DNA of 64,000 nucleotides, from NCBI GenBank assembly GCA_002116315.1, contig KZ107838.1:4700498-4764497 (forward strand), given 5' to 3'. Of the stretch, positions 48,693 to 59,900 are shown piece by piece; positions within the stretch are counted from its first letter, which is position 1; every line of letters starts with the position of its first letter. The stretch is from Epicoccum nigrum. Its lineage: Eukaryota > Ascomycota > Dothideomycetes > Pleosporales > Didymellaceae. The notes below the pieces were generated by a model, which made no database searches, had not been told where the DNA came from, and saw only the letters and a list, made by a program, of their open reading frames with translations. The position numbers and the translations under genes were made by a program.

Positions 48693-49782
48693 GTCAGCGG
48701 ACAGTCGACGTATTTGAGAAACGCAGTTCGGTGGATGTTGTGGACGATGATACCCCCTTTACGACGAATGGCATGAGAAGCGAGCATTTCCATTTTAGCT
48801 TGTGTACCTCAGCAGGCTTAGAAGTATATATTATAATAGACGGACGGGGACGGAAGCCAACATATGCTTGGGATAGGAGTGAGCATTTCTTTCATAGATC
48901 AGGTTAGATCAGAGTGTCCAAGCCGATGATCTTCTTTACACACCCTGCCAGGTACAAATCTAATCTCATCTCATGATCAATGGATTTACAACGTGACACC
49001 CAGAGTCCAATTCAATGTGAAGTGCAGGGAGTCGATTTTGCAAGTAACGATAGCTGTGTCGATAATGTTAGAAAAGGTTGGTTCACTAATTCCATCCCAG
49101 ACGTCCCCAAACAACACCACACCCTACCACTCCAAGCCATAGGCACAACATGCCCACTCTCAGCAGTACAACGAGATCCGTAGCAATTGCAACATCAGAT
49201 CTACCTGATAGTCTTGACGTACATATTGCATCACAGATATACAAAGAGAATTTTGAACATAGATTCAGACATTGATTGACTCCTGAAGGAGACTTAGGCA
49301 GAACATATTCTGTTGAAGCAAACATACCCCCGACTTCCCGTATAGTTTCCTATGAGTCTGTTCAGTGGTGGCTGCCCTCGGCTCCGCTCACTTAGTGACC
49401 CCTTGGTTGATTGCTGGACTGTGCGACTACACACATATTGCTGCTTAATGAGCGCCGCTGATTGTATTCTTATCGCGACCCGAAAATTGTGATTATGCTT
49501 CAAGAGCATAGGTCGTTTTCTTGGAATCTAAATTTAAGAGTTAGGCACCGGTAGTGCTTTTGTATGCGTTATCATCAATACCTGCAGACGTACTTCTGTG
49601 GTGCAGGCGGGCTAGTCCAGCCTAACTTTCTATTCGGTGTTTTGGCTCTGCAGCAAACTTGCCCGTGAGCCGTCCGCGCAGTTTCCTTCCTTAGCCTAGC
49701 TTCTCACAATCACGTGCATGGGAAGTGAATGCAAAGCGAAAGCTGTCAAGAAGCAAAAAGAGAATCTCTTACATGAGGGCCC

Positions 49783-49805
49783 AGAGATTCAAACTCTGAA
49801 TCTCT
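49783..49805. repeat. Short hairpin, 9-bp stem
   Basis: The arms 49783-49791 and 49797-49805 are perfect reverse complements around a 5-nt loop. It lies about 80 bp from the larger inverted repeat. It is not part of a recognisable tRNA. Confidence 0.8.
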
Positions 49806-49887
49806 CGGCACCTACACCGCTAGGAGTGTCTGAGGGCTGTCTCCTGGCGTCCCAGTGTGTCCAGCGTTCAGATTTCCTAGTAGAGCT

Positions 49888-49973
49888 CCTCTCTTAGAAT
49901 GTCCTTGAGCAGGCGTGATTAGGACGCCTCACCGGACGCTGGTTACGCCTGCTCAAGGACATTCTAAGAGAGG
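49888..49973. repeat. Perfect 29-bp inverted repeat (foldback)
   Basis: The left arm is 49888-49916 and the right arm is 49945-49973, perfect reverse complements with a 28-nt spacer. The arms begin CCTCTCTTAGAATG and would form a long, GC-balanced stem in RNA or single-stranded DNA. No open reading frame fits it. It may be a small foldback or MITE-type element or a transcribed hairpin. Confidence 0.92.
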
Positions 49974-50012
49974 GTGGATGTGAGTGTTTTAACCACTTAG
50001 CACTAACCCGAG

Positions 50013-50028
50013 ATTCTTATATAAGAAT
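50013..50028. repeat. 16-bp perfect palindrome
   Basis: ATTCTTATATAAGAAT reads the same on both strands and lies about 40 bp right of the foldback element in an AT-rich patch. It could be a palindromic protein site or a chance feature. Confidence 0.8.
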
Positions 50029-51681
50029 TAATGCGAGGTATTAGGATTGTATTATAAAGTAATTAGTTAGGAGCTTTTGTGGCGGCGTAGACAGCCGCTG
50101 AAAATGATGGAAACTGCGCTGAGTTGCTATCTAGCTAGAAGGTGACGATATATACATGCCCTGAGACGTACTAGTCCAGGATAGTTAACAGAGTTGACGA
50201 TCAGGACCTGTAGGACCGACTTGCACCGCAACAGCTTTCATCAAGGTGGAGGGCGTTTGCGGGTGACGGTCGAGCTTTCACCTGGCAACAGCGAGCAAAC
50301 GCAAACAAACAGAGGGCAATTGCGTGTGAATGTGCAAACCCAATATAACGAACGGCCGGCGGCATGGATCTGGGGCTTTGCTCAGACGAAGTGTTTATCT
50401 GATGATTGTTTACGCATTACTTGCGCTTCTCGTAGCAGAAGACACTTTTGTAGCAGCCAACATCACGCACGCTCTTGCCATTGCATCCAACATCTTTACT
50501 GCAAAGCTGCGGTAAGATCGTGTCAACCTTGCTGGCACGATTCTCACATATCTCTCGCAAGCGTACGGCTTGCAGGTCGAAAACTCCCAGTATTACTTAC
50601 GCCCACTCCGACACCCATTACGCCCTGCACATTACAGCACTCGCGCTCCTCCCTCTACAATCATCAAAAAAACGCTCAAAGACAAATTCCTCTCCAAGTG
50701 TCCACAACGAAAGCAATTAAAAGACTCAAACGTAACTCTGTGGATACACCGATGGTCATGAAGTGGCACATGCGGAGCTCAAACCCGTATTCATATCCAT
50801 ATCCATATTCGACGAGAAAGCGATGAGATGCTCCAGAGCAAAGACACTATTAGTAAATTAGGAAAGCGGATCAAGACAGGAGATCGGACAGTACTACTGT
50901 GCACGAGGAAGAGGTAGTCGCCCAGCACGAAGGCTATTATCTGAACTCCAGAGTGAAGGAAAGCGCTTAGTGACAAGAAACACCCCGCTCCCCTTAACTC
51001 CTTCCTTCCATCGTCTTCAAAAATGGTTCTTCCATCGCAGCAGTGAGAGCGCCAGGATGCGAAATCTCCTGCGCTGGTGCAGCCGTGGTGTCTTCAGTTC
51101 GAACAAAGTGGTTGCCAACATGCTAAACTTGGATTTGATTTTGATTTTGGGGGCTCTGGAGAGGCGTTTTGCCGGTATGTTGGTAGACAGAGTGGAGTTG
51201 GAAGGAGCGTGCGAGGTGCAGCGGCGGCGGCGGACTACTTCGGTCCAGGTCCCGGACATGGTGAAGGCTTAAGGACAGAATCAATTTCTGAATATTGTAT
51301 ATGGTAGTTCGGGTGTGGTAGTTTGCGTCTGCGAAATATGCGTCTATATATATTGATAATGCGAGCTTGTGTGGTTCCTTGGGACGGCGTTGAACCAGAC
51401 TTACCTCGCACCCTAACCACACGTCGATATAGACTTTTCAAGGTGGTCTTTTACCCTGTGACAAGTATCATGTACCCTGGTGGAAAAAACGGTATCGATG
51501 TTTCTTACCCACGGATTAAGAAGGGGGTGCGCGCTGGGCTCGGGGTGTCAGTTTAATGTTAAAGTCACGTCGTACCCGCTGAGCTGGGATTTTTTGGACT
51601 TTGATGGTTAGATATGGCGCACACTGGACTCTAAACGGGGTATCATTGCAAAGTAAAAGTCTAGTAATCTATGGGTATCAT

Positions 51682-53039
51682 CTAGTCTGAGCGATCTGTT
51701 TCGCTGTCGTCGTAGCGGTTCGATGTCACGTCTCCAAGCAGAATATCGTCTGGAGCAGGGCCACGATGGGTGCGTACTGCAACTTATTAGCCACTGAGTT
51801 CATGAAGTTGAATCTAATGCACTCACCCCACTCGGTCTCCACGCGGAAGAAGATCCACACCCACCTCCGCAGCACCTCGAGGACTTCCATGGTAAAAATG
51901 CCGCCCTCGAGGTCGTTGAAGTGGTCCAGATGCGGCGACAGCTTCAGGCTCCATGTGCACCTTAGCAAGGCATCCATGACGATGGCAGCGTAGTAAAACT
52001 CCTTGGCGTGGAAGTAGCGGTGTCGGCGCAGGCCAAACGGGTGCTCCGGGTTGTTCCTCTCTTTGGCCGAAAACAGAGTCAGGTCCCAATCACGCATCAC
52101 GTCCCACCAGAAGGAGTAGCTGGAGTTGACAACCACGGCGACCATCCACAGTCTGAACAGCGTGGCCTCGCTGACGCCGTATCTGGATGGCTCGGGGGTG
52201 CGCTGCAGTGCGCTCAGTATGATGACCGGGAAGGCGGTGCTGTATTTCAGAGCGTTGGCGAGGTGCACGCCGCCCCAGCCTGTAGCCTTCGCGGATGAGC
52301 CGGTCTGCGCGTTTGCGCGCTGCACACGGTAGTACTCGGTGATGCACTGCCTTAGACGGATCATAGAAGGGATGCTGATGATGAAGGGCACCCAGAAGGC
52401 GCCGCCGCAGCTGCGGTTCGGCGGGCCGGTGCTGCTGTGCGAGGAGGAGAAGAACATGCACAGCGAGACGAACAGGTCGCCCAGCACTTTGGCGTACGAA
52501 GTCAGCGCATCCGCCAGCAGGATGTCGCCGAACTTGCCGTCTGCGGCTTCTGCGATGCCCCCAATACTGATGCGCTTCAGCGTGGCCAGCGTCCTACTGC
52601 GGCCTGCGCGCGAGACAAAAGGGAGGGGCGCAATGAAGCCCACCACGAGGACGAGGAGGTATAAGTTTGGGAGGATTTCCCATGCTGCAATGTCTGTGGG
52701 GCTGCCGTTGGTAAGAGCCCAGAAGAGGAGGAGGGAGAGGGCAAGAGGGACCGAAAGGAAGGTCGCGATGCGGTAGCAAGAGAGGTGGTGCGGGAGTTGG
52801 CGCGCTGAGGAGCGTGAAGGGTAGCGGATGAGAGACGGCACGTCGATGCGAATTAGGGAGAGATAGTGCAGATTGAGCCCCCATGCCCAGATACCTGCGA
52901 GATGTGTTAGTAAGGGCACCTCTATTGCCGGCGCCCATGCAGACATACCAAGGACGATAATCAGGGCCACGCGGTAGGGCAACGGCAGCACACGGCTGAA
53001 GCCATCGAGTTCGGGCTCGACAGCGGGATCACCGTCCAT
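51682..53039 (-). CDS. Erd1-like EXS-domain membrane protein
   Basis: Predicted multi-pass Golgi membrane protein of 435 residues of the EXS family, related to yeast Erd1. Erd1 is needed for retention of ER luminal proteins and normal Golgi glycosylation or phosphate recycling. Exon 1 is 53039-51827 and exon 2 is 51776-51682, joined by a GTGAGT...CAG intron that gives the end THRGPAPDDILLGDV. Several hydrophobic segments lie in the first 140 residues (LPYRVALIIVLGMSAWAP, LSVPLALSLLLFWAL, LYLLVLVVGFIAPL). The C-terminal EXS part shows LKYSTAFPVIILSAL, NSSYSFWWDVMRDWDL and the RRWVWIFFRVETEWV region typical of XPR1/SYG1 and Erd1 ends. It is divergent from the small-protein gene on its right. 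Confidence 0.88.
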
Positions 53040-53547
53040 AGTCTTGGGATGCGCTGAATGCTGTTGCGGTCGCTGGTTCCCAGATCTCTTTCTGCCGTAT
53101 AACCATGAAGCTACCTTGGCCAGCTATCCTCGATTGTGGCCTTCCTCCTCCCAACAAATCGCGCAAGGGGTGAGAAATATCGAGTCGGTTGCGTGTCCAG
53201 TTACTATTCCAGGAGACGCGTCTCCAAAGTTTCTCTAGCCACAGTTCAGCCACAGCAATCGCATCTCAGCCGCATCTGTCACGCTAACCCTTCCTGGATA
53301 GGTCCATCGAGCTTTGCCTAGGGCATCATCAGTCGTTGCGTATGACGACACCACTTGATTAGATCGAACAGCACTGTGACGAGCGTTAGCTATAGAGCCA
53401 TTGGTCTGGAACCGCGTAATATCTTCTGCGGCTTCCCAAGTTCTGCGATTCTGACGTCCACTCTTGCGCTATCCTTCTCCTCAAATTATTGTCTCAAACC
53501 TCACACCACCACACATATCCCAACGTGGAACCTGCGATATAATACCA
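53040..53547. promoter_or_regulatory. Divergent promoter interval
   Basis: 508 bp between the start codons of the Erd1-like gene and the small-protein gene. It contains no recognisable gene and should hold both promoters. Confidence 0.5.
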
Positions 53548-54007
53548 ATGTCGCCCCTTTCCGTCCCCAAGATCTTCATGGCTGGAGGAGCAGTCGGCTT
53601 CGGCTACTACCTCTACATGCGCCAATACTGGTTCCCCAACCCGTACAAGACGCAGGGCATCCAGAACATCGAAGACCGCTATTCGGCAGGTGGAGGTCAC
53701 CCCACGCACACGCCCGCGGTTGCCAGCAAGCTGGGTACGCACAGTTTGTCACGAGATTACCCCTTTGCGCTGTTAAGAGTCAATTAACACTGTGGTAGGC
53801 AACTCCACAGACAACGAGAGCAGGAAAGAGGGCGGCAGCAACAAGGGACCCGACTCGGACCACTTCAAGAAGAACCACAGCTCGCAGCAGAGCGAGGTGA
53901 GCTGCTTCTGCGCACGGCCAGTGGATGGTTAGTTTGCTAATACTGAGTAGCCTGTCTGGCCAGAAAAGTTCTACGAGAACCAGTACAACAACCCCAAGGG
54001 CAAATAG
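53548..54007 (+). CDS. Small single-pass protein of unknown function
   Basis: Not recognised by name. Three exons, 53548-53734, 53799-53896 and 53951-54007, join in phase to give 113 residues with consistent GT-AG signals. A hydrophobic segment lies near the N-terminus (KIFMAGGAVGFGYYLY, about residues 8-23). It is followed by an aromatic turn QYWFPNPYKTQGIQNIEDRY, then SAGGGHPTHTPAVASK, a basic polar stretch (NESRKEGGSNKGPDSDHFKK) and a terminal WPEKFYENQYNNPKGK. The layout suggests a small membrane-anchored protein with a soluble tail, possibly mitochondrial, but localisation is a guess. The three short in-phase exons with a uniform composition support that it is a real gene. Confidence 0.7.
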
Positions 54008-55031
54008 GCAGCGAGCCTCAGCAGCCATTGAGAGCGCATATACAGCGATATCGCGACACAAGTTCACTGAGGCCATTGAGAGCCACTTTGCATTGAAATG
54101 GAATTGGGCGTTTGGAAAAACATGAACCTACAAAGGTTGAGCGCACATATTGCATGGAGCGCCTGCCTGCAAGACAGTAACTGAAAAGATGAGATACCAA
54201 ATAAACCACGTTCAAAGCATTGCTCGTCCTCAATCTGCACGAGTTTGTGACGGCCAACTCAGCTTCGAGGACACTTTTTCTCTGCGGATCATGATTTGTC
54301 TATGGCGACCGAATTGTGACAACGCGGTCACGTCACGGACACATGGGTGCGAGGATCCCTGGAGCGCGGCTGATCACTTCTGCAATGCAACATACACACT
54401 TGCCCTGCATTACCATAATTTTTCAGCCCGCAGTGCACTGCTCCTTGATCTTTGTTCTGGCGCACGATCTTCAGATCGTGGAATCTACCCTATGCATCGA
54501 ATGATGGAAGGTGCACCTGGACGCAACAGCCATTGAAGAAAGCACATTAGCGAGCCAGCATCAACAAGCCTCGTTCTGGAAGACAGTGGAGCCCCCATCC
54601 ATGCAGCAACAACGTTGGATCCGCTCCCAAGCGAACCAAGATGAGATTTCAAGGTTCTATTCAACCTCGGCAGTAGCACCGGCGTTCCTGAGGCTCAATT
54701 GCTTCTAGCGCGGCGTTTTCTCCGCACTTTTGGATCCTGGAGAACGCGGAGAGGCTTGGAAAATCACTCCCCTCCCATGTCCAACCAGCGGACCGTCTTC
54801 CTTTCCCAGCTAAGACTCCTTGGGAGGTAGTATTCGGAGGGCAATTGTCCGAATAGCCGGCTGTGATCAGCAGACAAGTACGTCAATTGGGATAGCTCTG
54901 CAAGAGCTTGGAAGGGCGGCGCATGTCACCATGCCTCGCAGCAGGATTGACGCGCATGGTATAAGAGGGCGAGTTTTTCCGCGGATACCGGGGTACTTAC
55001 AGCTATTGTGAAGTGCTTGCAGGACGCAAAA
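54008..55031. other. Intergenic stretch, no gene seen
   Basis: Tandem 1.0-kb interval before the GH5 gene. No conserved frame was recognised. The GH5 promoter should lie near 54850-55030. Confidence 0.5.
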
Positions 55032-56529
55032 ATGTTGGGACCGAAATTGCTGTTGGCGACGGCGTTTGTGGGCGCAATTGCGTCTGCTAGCTACCTGCCT
55101 TCTACTGCGCAAGAGCCACGCTTCTCGCAGCATCTGAGACGGCAGAGCAATGGCACCGCATTCCATGGCCCGTACAGCACGCAGGGGAGAGACATTGTCG
55201 ACAGTCGTGGGGAGAAAATCACCTGGGCTGGTGTCAATTGGCCTATGTCAGGTAAGTTCAGAATACTCTTGCCTGCGAACACAATTTGACATTGGTGACA
55301 GGCGAGACTATGATCCCAGAAGGTCTTGAGTTCCAATCCGTGGACGAGATTCTCGATGACATCGCAAGTGTTGGCTGGAACTATATCCGCATGTACGTAC
55401 ACCGCGCCTGTCAGAAACCATCCTAACTGACTTCCTCAGGGGCTACGCCATTGAGATGATCGACCAAGTCTACGACAGGAATGGCGTAGATGTGCCTCTC
55501 GAGGTTGCCCTGATCAACGCCCTGGGTTACGTGAACGGCACGAAGGTCACAAATGAAATCCTCGCCCGCAACCCAGGCTGGACATCGCAGACAACTCGCT
55601 TCGAAATCTGGTCCTCGATCGCCTCCTCCGCCGAGCAGAAGGGCATCTTCATCTCCCCCGATGTGCACGTCGGCAAAGCGCAATGGTGCTGCTCGCACAT
55701 CGACGGCAATGCGTGGTTCGACGACGTAAACTTCAACGCCACCCTCTGGCGGCGCGGCCTCTCCTACGTCGCAGACTGGGCAAAACAACACCCCAACATC
55801 CCCAGCATGTCGCTCCGCAACGAGCTCCGCGAGTCCTGGAATGTCACAGATCTATACTACAACTGGGACACGCTGGTCAGCAACATGACCGCGGGCGCCG
55901 ACGCCATCCACGCCGCCAACCCCGACATCCTGATCATCTGGTCCGGCATGCAGTACGGCCAGGACCTATCGGCCCTGACCTCCGGCAAGAACTTCCTCAC
56001 CGCGCCCTGCTACAAGTGCACCGCCATCCGCGACGCCGCGCGCCGCGAGCCCCAAGTCTTCACCCTCGCCGACCACGCCTGGCACGACAAGCTGGTCTGG
56101 GAACTGCACTTGTACCGCATGAGCGAGGACGTCGACACGGGGACATGCGACATGGTCAAGGCGGCTTTCTACCGCAACGGCATGAACGCCCTCGGCATCG
56201 AGGCGCCCCCCGCTTGCAACGTCACCGGCGACTGTCCCCAGGCCGTTGCTCAGACGCCCGTCATCATCAGCGAATTCGGCACCGCGCAGGATGAGACCCT
56301 GTTCAACGATACGCTGACGAACTGCCTGAAAGAATACACAATCGAACACGGCATCAGCTGGATGATGTGGAGCGTCGCCGGTAGCTACAGGATCCGGTCT
56401 GGCGTGCAGGGTTTCGTCGATACGTGGGGGTTGACTACGCCAGACTGGACTGCATGGCAGTATGAGAAGGGCGTGGAGGAGTTCTGGAAGCCGTGGACCG
56501 AGGCGATGAATGTCACGAGGGTGGTGTAA
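55032..56529 (+). CDS. Secreted glycoside hydrolase family 5
   Basis: Predicted secreted (beta/alpha)8-barrel glycosidase of 466 residues. Exons 55032-55251, 55302-55392 and 55440-56529 join in phase. The ATG at 55032 begins a signal peptide at about residues 1-19 (LGPKLLLATAFVGAIASA). A dibasic LRRQSN near 38-43 may be a propeptide site. Family marks are GEKITWAGVNWPM, the acid/base region MSLRNELRES with Glu232, and the nucleophile in VIISEFGTAQ at Glu382. WCCSHIDGNAWF and HAWHDKLVWELHLY are also visible. In GH5 the acid/base is usually NEP, so the NEL here is a variant. GH5 covers endoglucanases, mannanases and exo-beta-glucanases, so the substrate is not fixed. Plant or fungal glucan degradation is likely. 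Confidence 0.9.
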
Positions 56530-56927
56530 AGGGGGGCAGGGCGGTATGTAGGACTGGGTATTCGAGTTGCGGAGGAAGAGTGAGAATACAAATGTGTTTC
56601 CATCTAATATTCAAGAACCCCTGTCTACAGCCCTCCCGGCCATCCATTGAGAAGACGACTTGCACAACCGCCGTCCCACCCATCGTATCAAACCACCACC
56701 AAATGCCGACCTCGACCAGAAGCGCCTTGAATCGAACGCCGCCAACGCCGTGCTTACACCACAAGGCTCCGATTCGACACGCACACATCAGCTCAGCACC
56801 GCTCACAAACAAACAAGCTTTTCGGGTGTCATCCAGGCCGGAAAACGGAAAACATTAAAAGAGTATATACAAGGCAAGACAAGCATCGAATATATAAAGA
56901 TGCCTCCAGAGGTCATCCATAGCCTTC
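56530..56927. other. Convergent intergenic stretch, no gene seen
   Basis: Between the GH5 stop and the Vid21 stop. Likely 3' untranslated regions of both genes. Confidence 0.5.
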
Positions 56928-59900
56928 TCATGTGCGATTGGGCTGGGCTTGCGCCAGGCCGGGGCTTTGCTGCACTTGCTGAGGGTTCTGTGGTGTCGCG
57001 CTTCTGCTAGGTGGTCGTCCATTCATACTCGGGCTGCCGGCCTGTTGTGGTGTTTGTCGTTGTTGGCTCATTAATCGTTGTTGCTGCACCAGCTGTTGTT
57101 GGTAATTCTGCACCGCATTAACGGGTGGGCTGGTGGCTGTGCCACCATTCTGTTGCATGAACTGGTTGTTCGTTATTTGCGGCGACGGAGACGATATTCC
57201 GGGAGATCCAGCCGCCGCATTCATCGCTTGTACACGCTGCTTAGCCATGTACCTCTGGAGTTGATCAGAAGCCGCCTTCACAACTTGTTCGTTCGTCCAG
57301 TCCGGGTGCTGCGACTTGATGGTGCTTTGCAATTGCATGTACTGCGGCACATGTTGGTTTACAGCGCCTGTGGGCTGGCGTTGCATGTTGGGCGTTGCTT
57401 GATTCACGCGTGGAGATCCCGCGTTGTTCGGCATACCATTCATGGCAGCGTTCATGTTCTGAGTGCCCATGGGTGCCATCATGTTGGCGTTAGGCATGTT
57501 CATGTTCATGTTTTGCGCTCCGATGTTGCCAGCCATATTCATCTGCTGTTGTTGCATCTGGTATTGCTGTTGCTGATTAGGACTGTTGAACTGGTTCCGC
57601 TGCATAGCCATGCGCATCTGGTCAGGAGGTCCCATTCGTTGACCGTTTTGCATGTTGCCCTGCATCTGCGCCTGAGGAACGCCTGGTGTACCCATGGGCA
57701 TGCCAACTGCGTTGAAGTTGTTCGGCATGCCTTGCTGACCTTGCTGTGCTCGGGCGGCCATTGCAGCCGCGTTCTGTGCTTGTTGCGGATTGGTGGCCAT
57801 TTGCGCAGCCATGTTGGAGTTGGTTCCGCCGGGCGTACCGTTGCGCTGCATTTGAGGCACACCGTTTGGCACGCCGTTCTGCGCGTTGAGTTGGGCCTGG
57901 CGTTGAGCGGCCATCTGGTTCTGCCGTATCTTAGCATGTCGCCTTGCACCCGAGGGGACGTTACTCACCCGAACTGCCATCTCCTGTGCCAGTTGCCTTT
58001 GTTTCAACTTCTCTTCACGTTCCCACTTGAGCTTACTGAACTCTTGTGGCGTATGCACGTTATTCTTAGGCGCCACAGGCTCGTGTGCCTTCCTGAGCGC
58101 GGCCGCCTTCTGCGATTCCGCTTGCTTATGTGCGGCAGATTCTCGCTTTCTAGCAAGCTTGCGCATACCGTCGATGATGGCAAGGTGTCGATTCTCTCTT
58201 CTCCTCTCGACACGGATCGGGGTCGTTGTGGGGCGCCTCCTCGGCTGGCCTGGTGTTGTTCCTGCAGATTGTTGCTGCTGCTGTTGCTGCTGAGCTTGAT
58301 ACTGGGCGAATACGACCTTGTTGGCTTGTTCCAGACGGCCTTGGTACGTGCGGAAGTACTGCGTCTTGGACATCTCTGCTGGTAAGCCTTCTAGTTGCAC
58401 CCAGCGCTCGAAACACTCCCAGGGCGTACGGCGGCCGGACCCCGACGTGAATTTGGAGGGCAAAGCCAGCTGTTGTGCAACCAAAGACCAGTTGAAAGTG
58501 TACTCTTTGACAAGAGCACGGAGCTTCTGGTCTTCTTCCCACAACCACTGTGAGGGGATCCTGTTCTCGAAGAAGGCAACTGAGGGCATGTTGAACTCTG
58601 TTGGGGGCCTAAATTGATGAGCTGCCTGCAACCTGTCCCTTACATGTTTGTTCTCGGCATTGAACAACGCAACATCAGTCATCTCGGGCGGCAAGTCGTT
58701 ACGACAGAATAGTCTTCGTCCAGGAGTTGACGGCATCGAATGCTCTGCAGAAGTACCAGCCCGGCTGGGCGGCGTGGAAGGCTCATCCTCAGAATCGTAG
58801 TCGTATCTACTACGCTTCTTCGGCGGACCCTTGACCTGTGATACGATTTTGCCAGTGACGTATTTCGAAACAGGTAGGATGGCAGGTTCGGGTATCGAGA
58901 AGGCTGTGACATCGCTAGCGCCCTCAAGCATGGGTTCGTAGAAAGGTAGTTCGCGGAACATGTGATCGCTTGCGGGAGTGCGGTCGATCTTCATGACGAC
59001 ATCATTGAAGCCAAGAGAAAACACACCAGCAGGAGGGTCCGCATGGAATGGTGTCAATAGCTCGTCGTCCTCCCCATATGATTCACTTTCCGTCTCATGG
59101 GCGCCAGAGGGTACAAGATCGGGTGTAGGTGCATCGTGCATATCATCAGTAGCCGTCGATTGCAATGTCGACTTGGGAATTACGGCCTTTACGCGGAGAG
59201 CTGTGCGCTCCTCCGGTGTGCTGGAGACATACTCAGCGCACCAGTCTGCAAGAGTTGCTGCAAGGGCAAGCTTCCATTTCCGCTCTTCCTTGAAATCTGT
59301 TTGCATCCATTTCATCTCCAGCAGAAGCTGATCCTGGTGAGTAAAGGGGCGCTCTGGTTCAGCAGACTTCTGTAGCTGCCTGAGCGACCATCGGTTGGCA
59401 TTTTGAAGCTGGTAGACCCGCTTGAGGATCTTGTAGTCTTGCGTCTCGCGGAGCATGGCGAGGGTACCGGCTGTAGAGAGTGTCTTCCGCGCAGAGGTTA
59501 CGAGTTCCTGTAACGGTGCAGATCGCGGTGGGTGATGCGCCTGAAATCTGAACAACGCTTCCAGGTAGTCCCGGCTCGAATCTTCAGATGCCCCTTGCAG
59601 CGATGCGTAGTCTTGATCGTAGGGTTGCATCGACTTTTGCAGCTTTGTAGGATTCTTCTTCGCGAATACGACTGTAGAAACTTCCATAGACTTTTGGAAT
59701 TGTTGTCGCGGGCGTTGTGGGCTAGACAATGCGCTAGACTGTGGTGTCAGTACTGCTTTGTTCGCTGTATGCTCGCCAATGATTTCTGAGACAGATTTCT
59801 GCCGGATAGCTCCTGAAGACACTCGCGTCGTCATGCGCTCACGGCGCGGTGAGACCTGTGTCGCCTCATCTCTCTTTTCGACTAATTCTGGAGCCTCAGT

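Larger units (their letters stand above)
48693..51681. other. Long intergenic region with hairpin, no gene seen
   Basis: About 3.0 kb between the MFS stop and the end of the Erd1-like gene. Frames such as 50194-50826 are not recognised and look fortuitous. The region holds a perfect 29-bp inverted repeat (49888-49973), a 9-bp-stem hairpin (49783-49805) and a perfect 16-bp palindrome (50013-50028). Confidence 0.5.

Noticed and set aside
49740..49830. Possible tRNA around the 9-bp-stem hairpin
   Set aside because: The hairpin has no companion acceptor, D or anticodon arms at the right spacing on either strand.
50194..50826. 210-codon open frame near the foldback region
   Set aside because: Its composition is irregular and no domain is seen. 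I leave it as intergenic.
55008..55031. GTG-initiated N-terminal extension of the GH5 protein
   Set aside because: The ATG at 55032 begins a clean signal peptide, and GTG starts are not expected in fungal nuclear genes.
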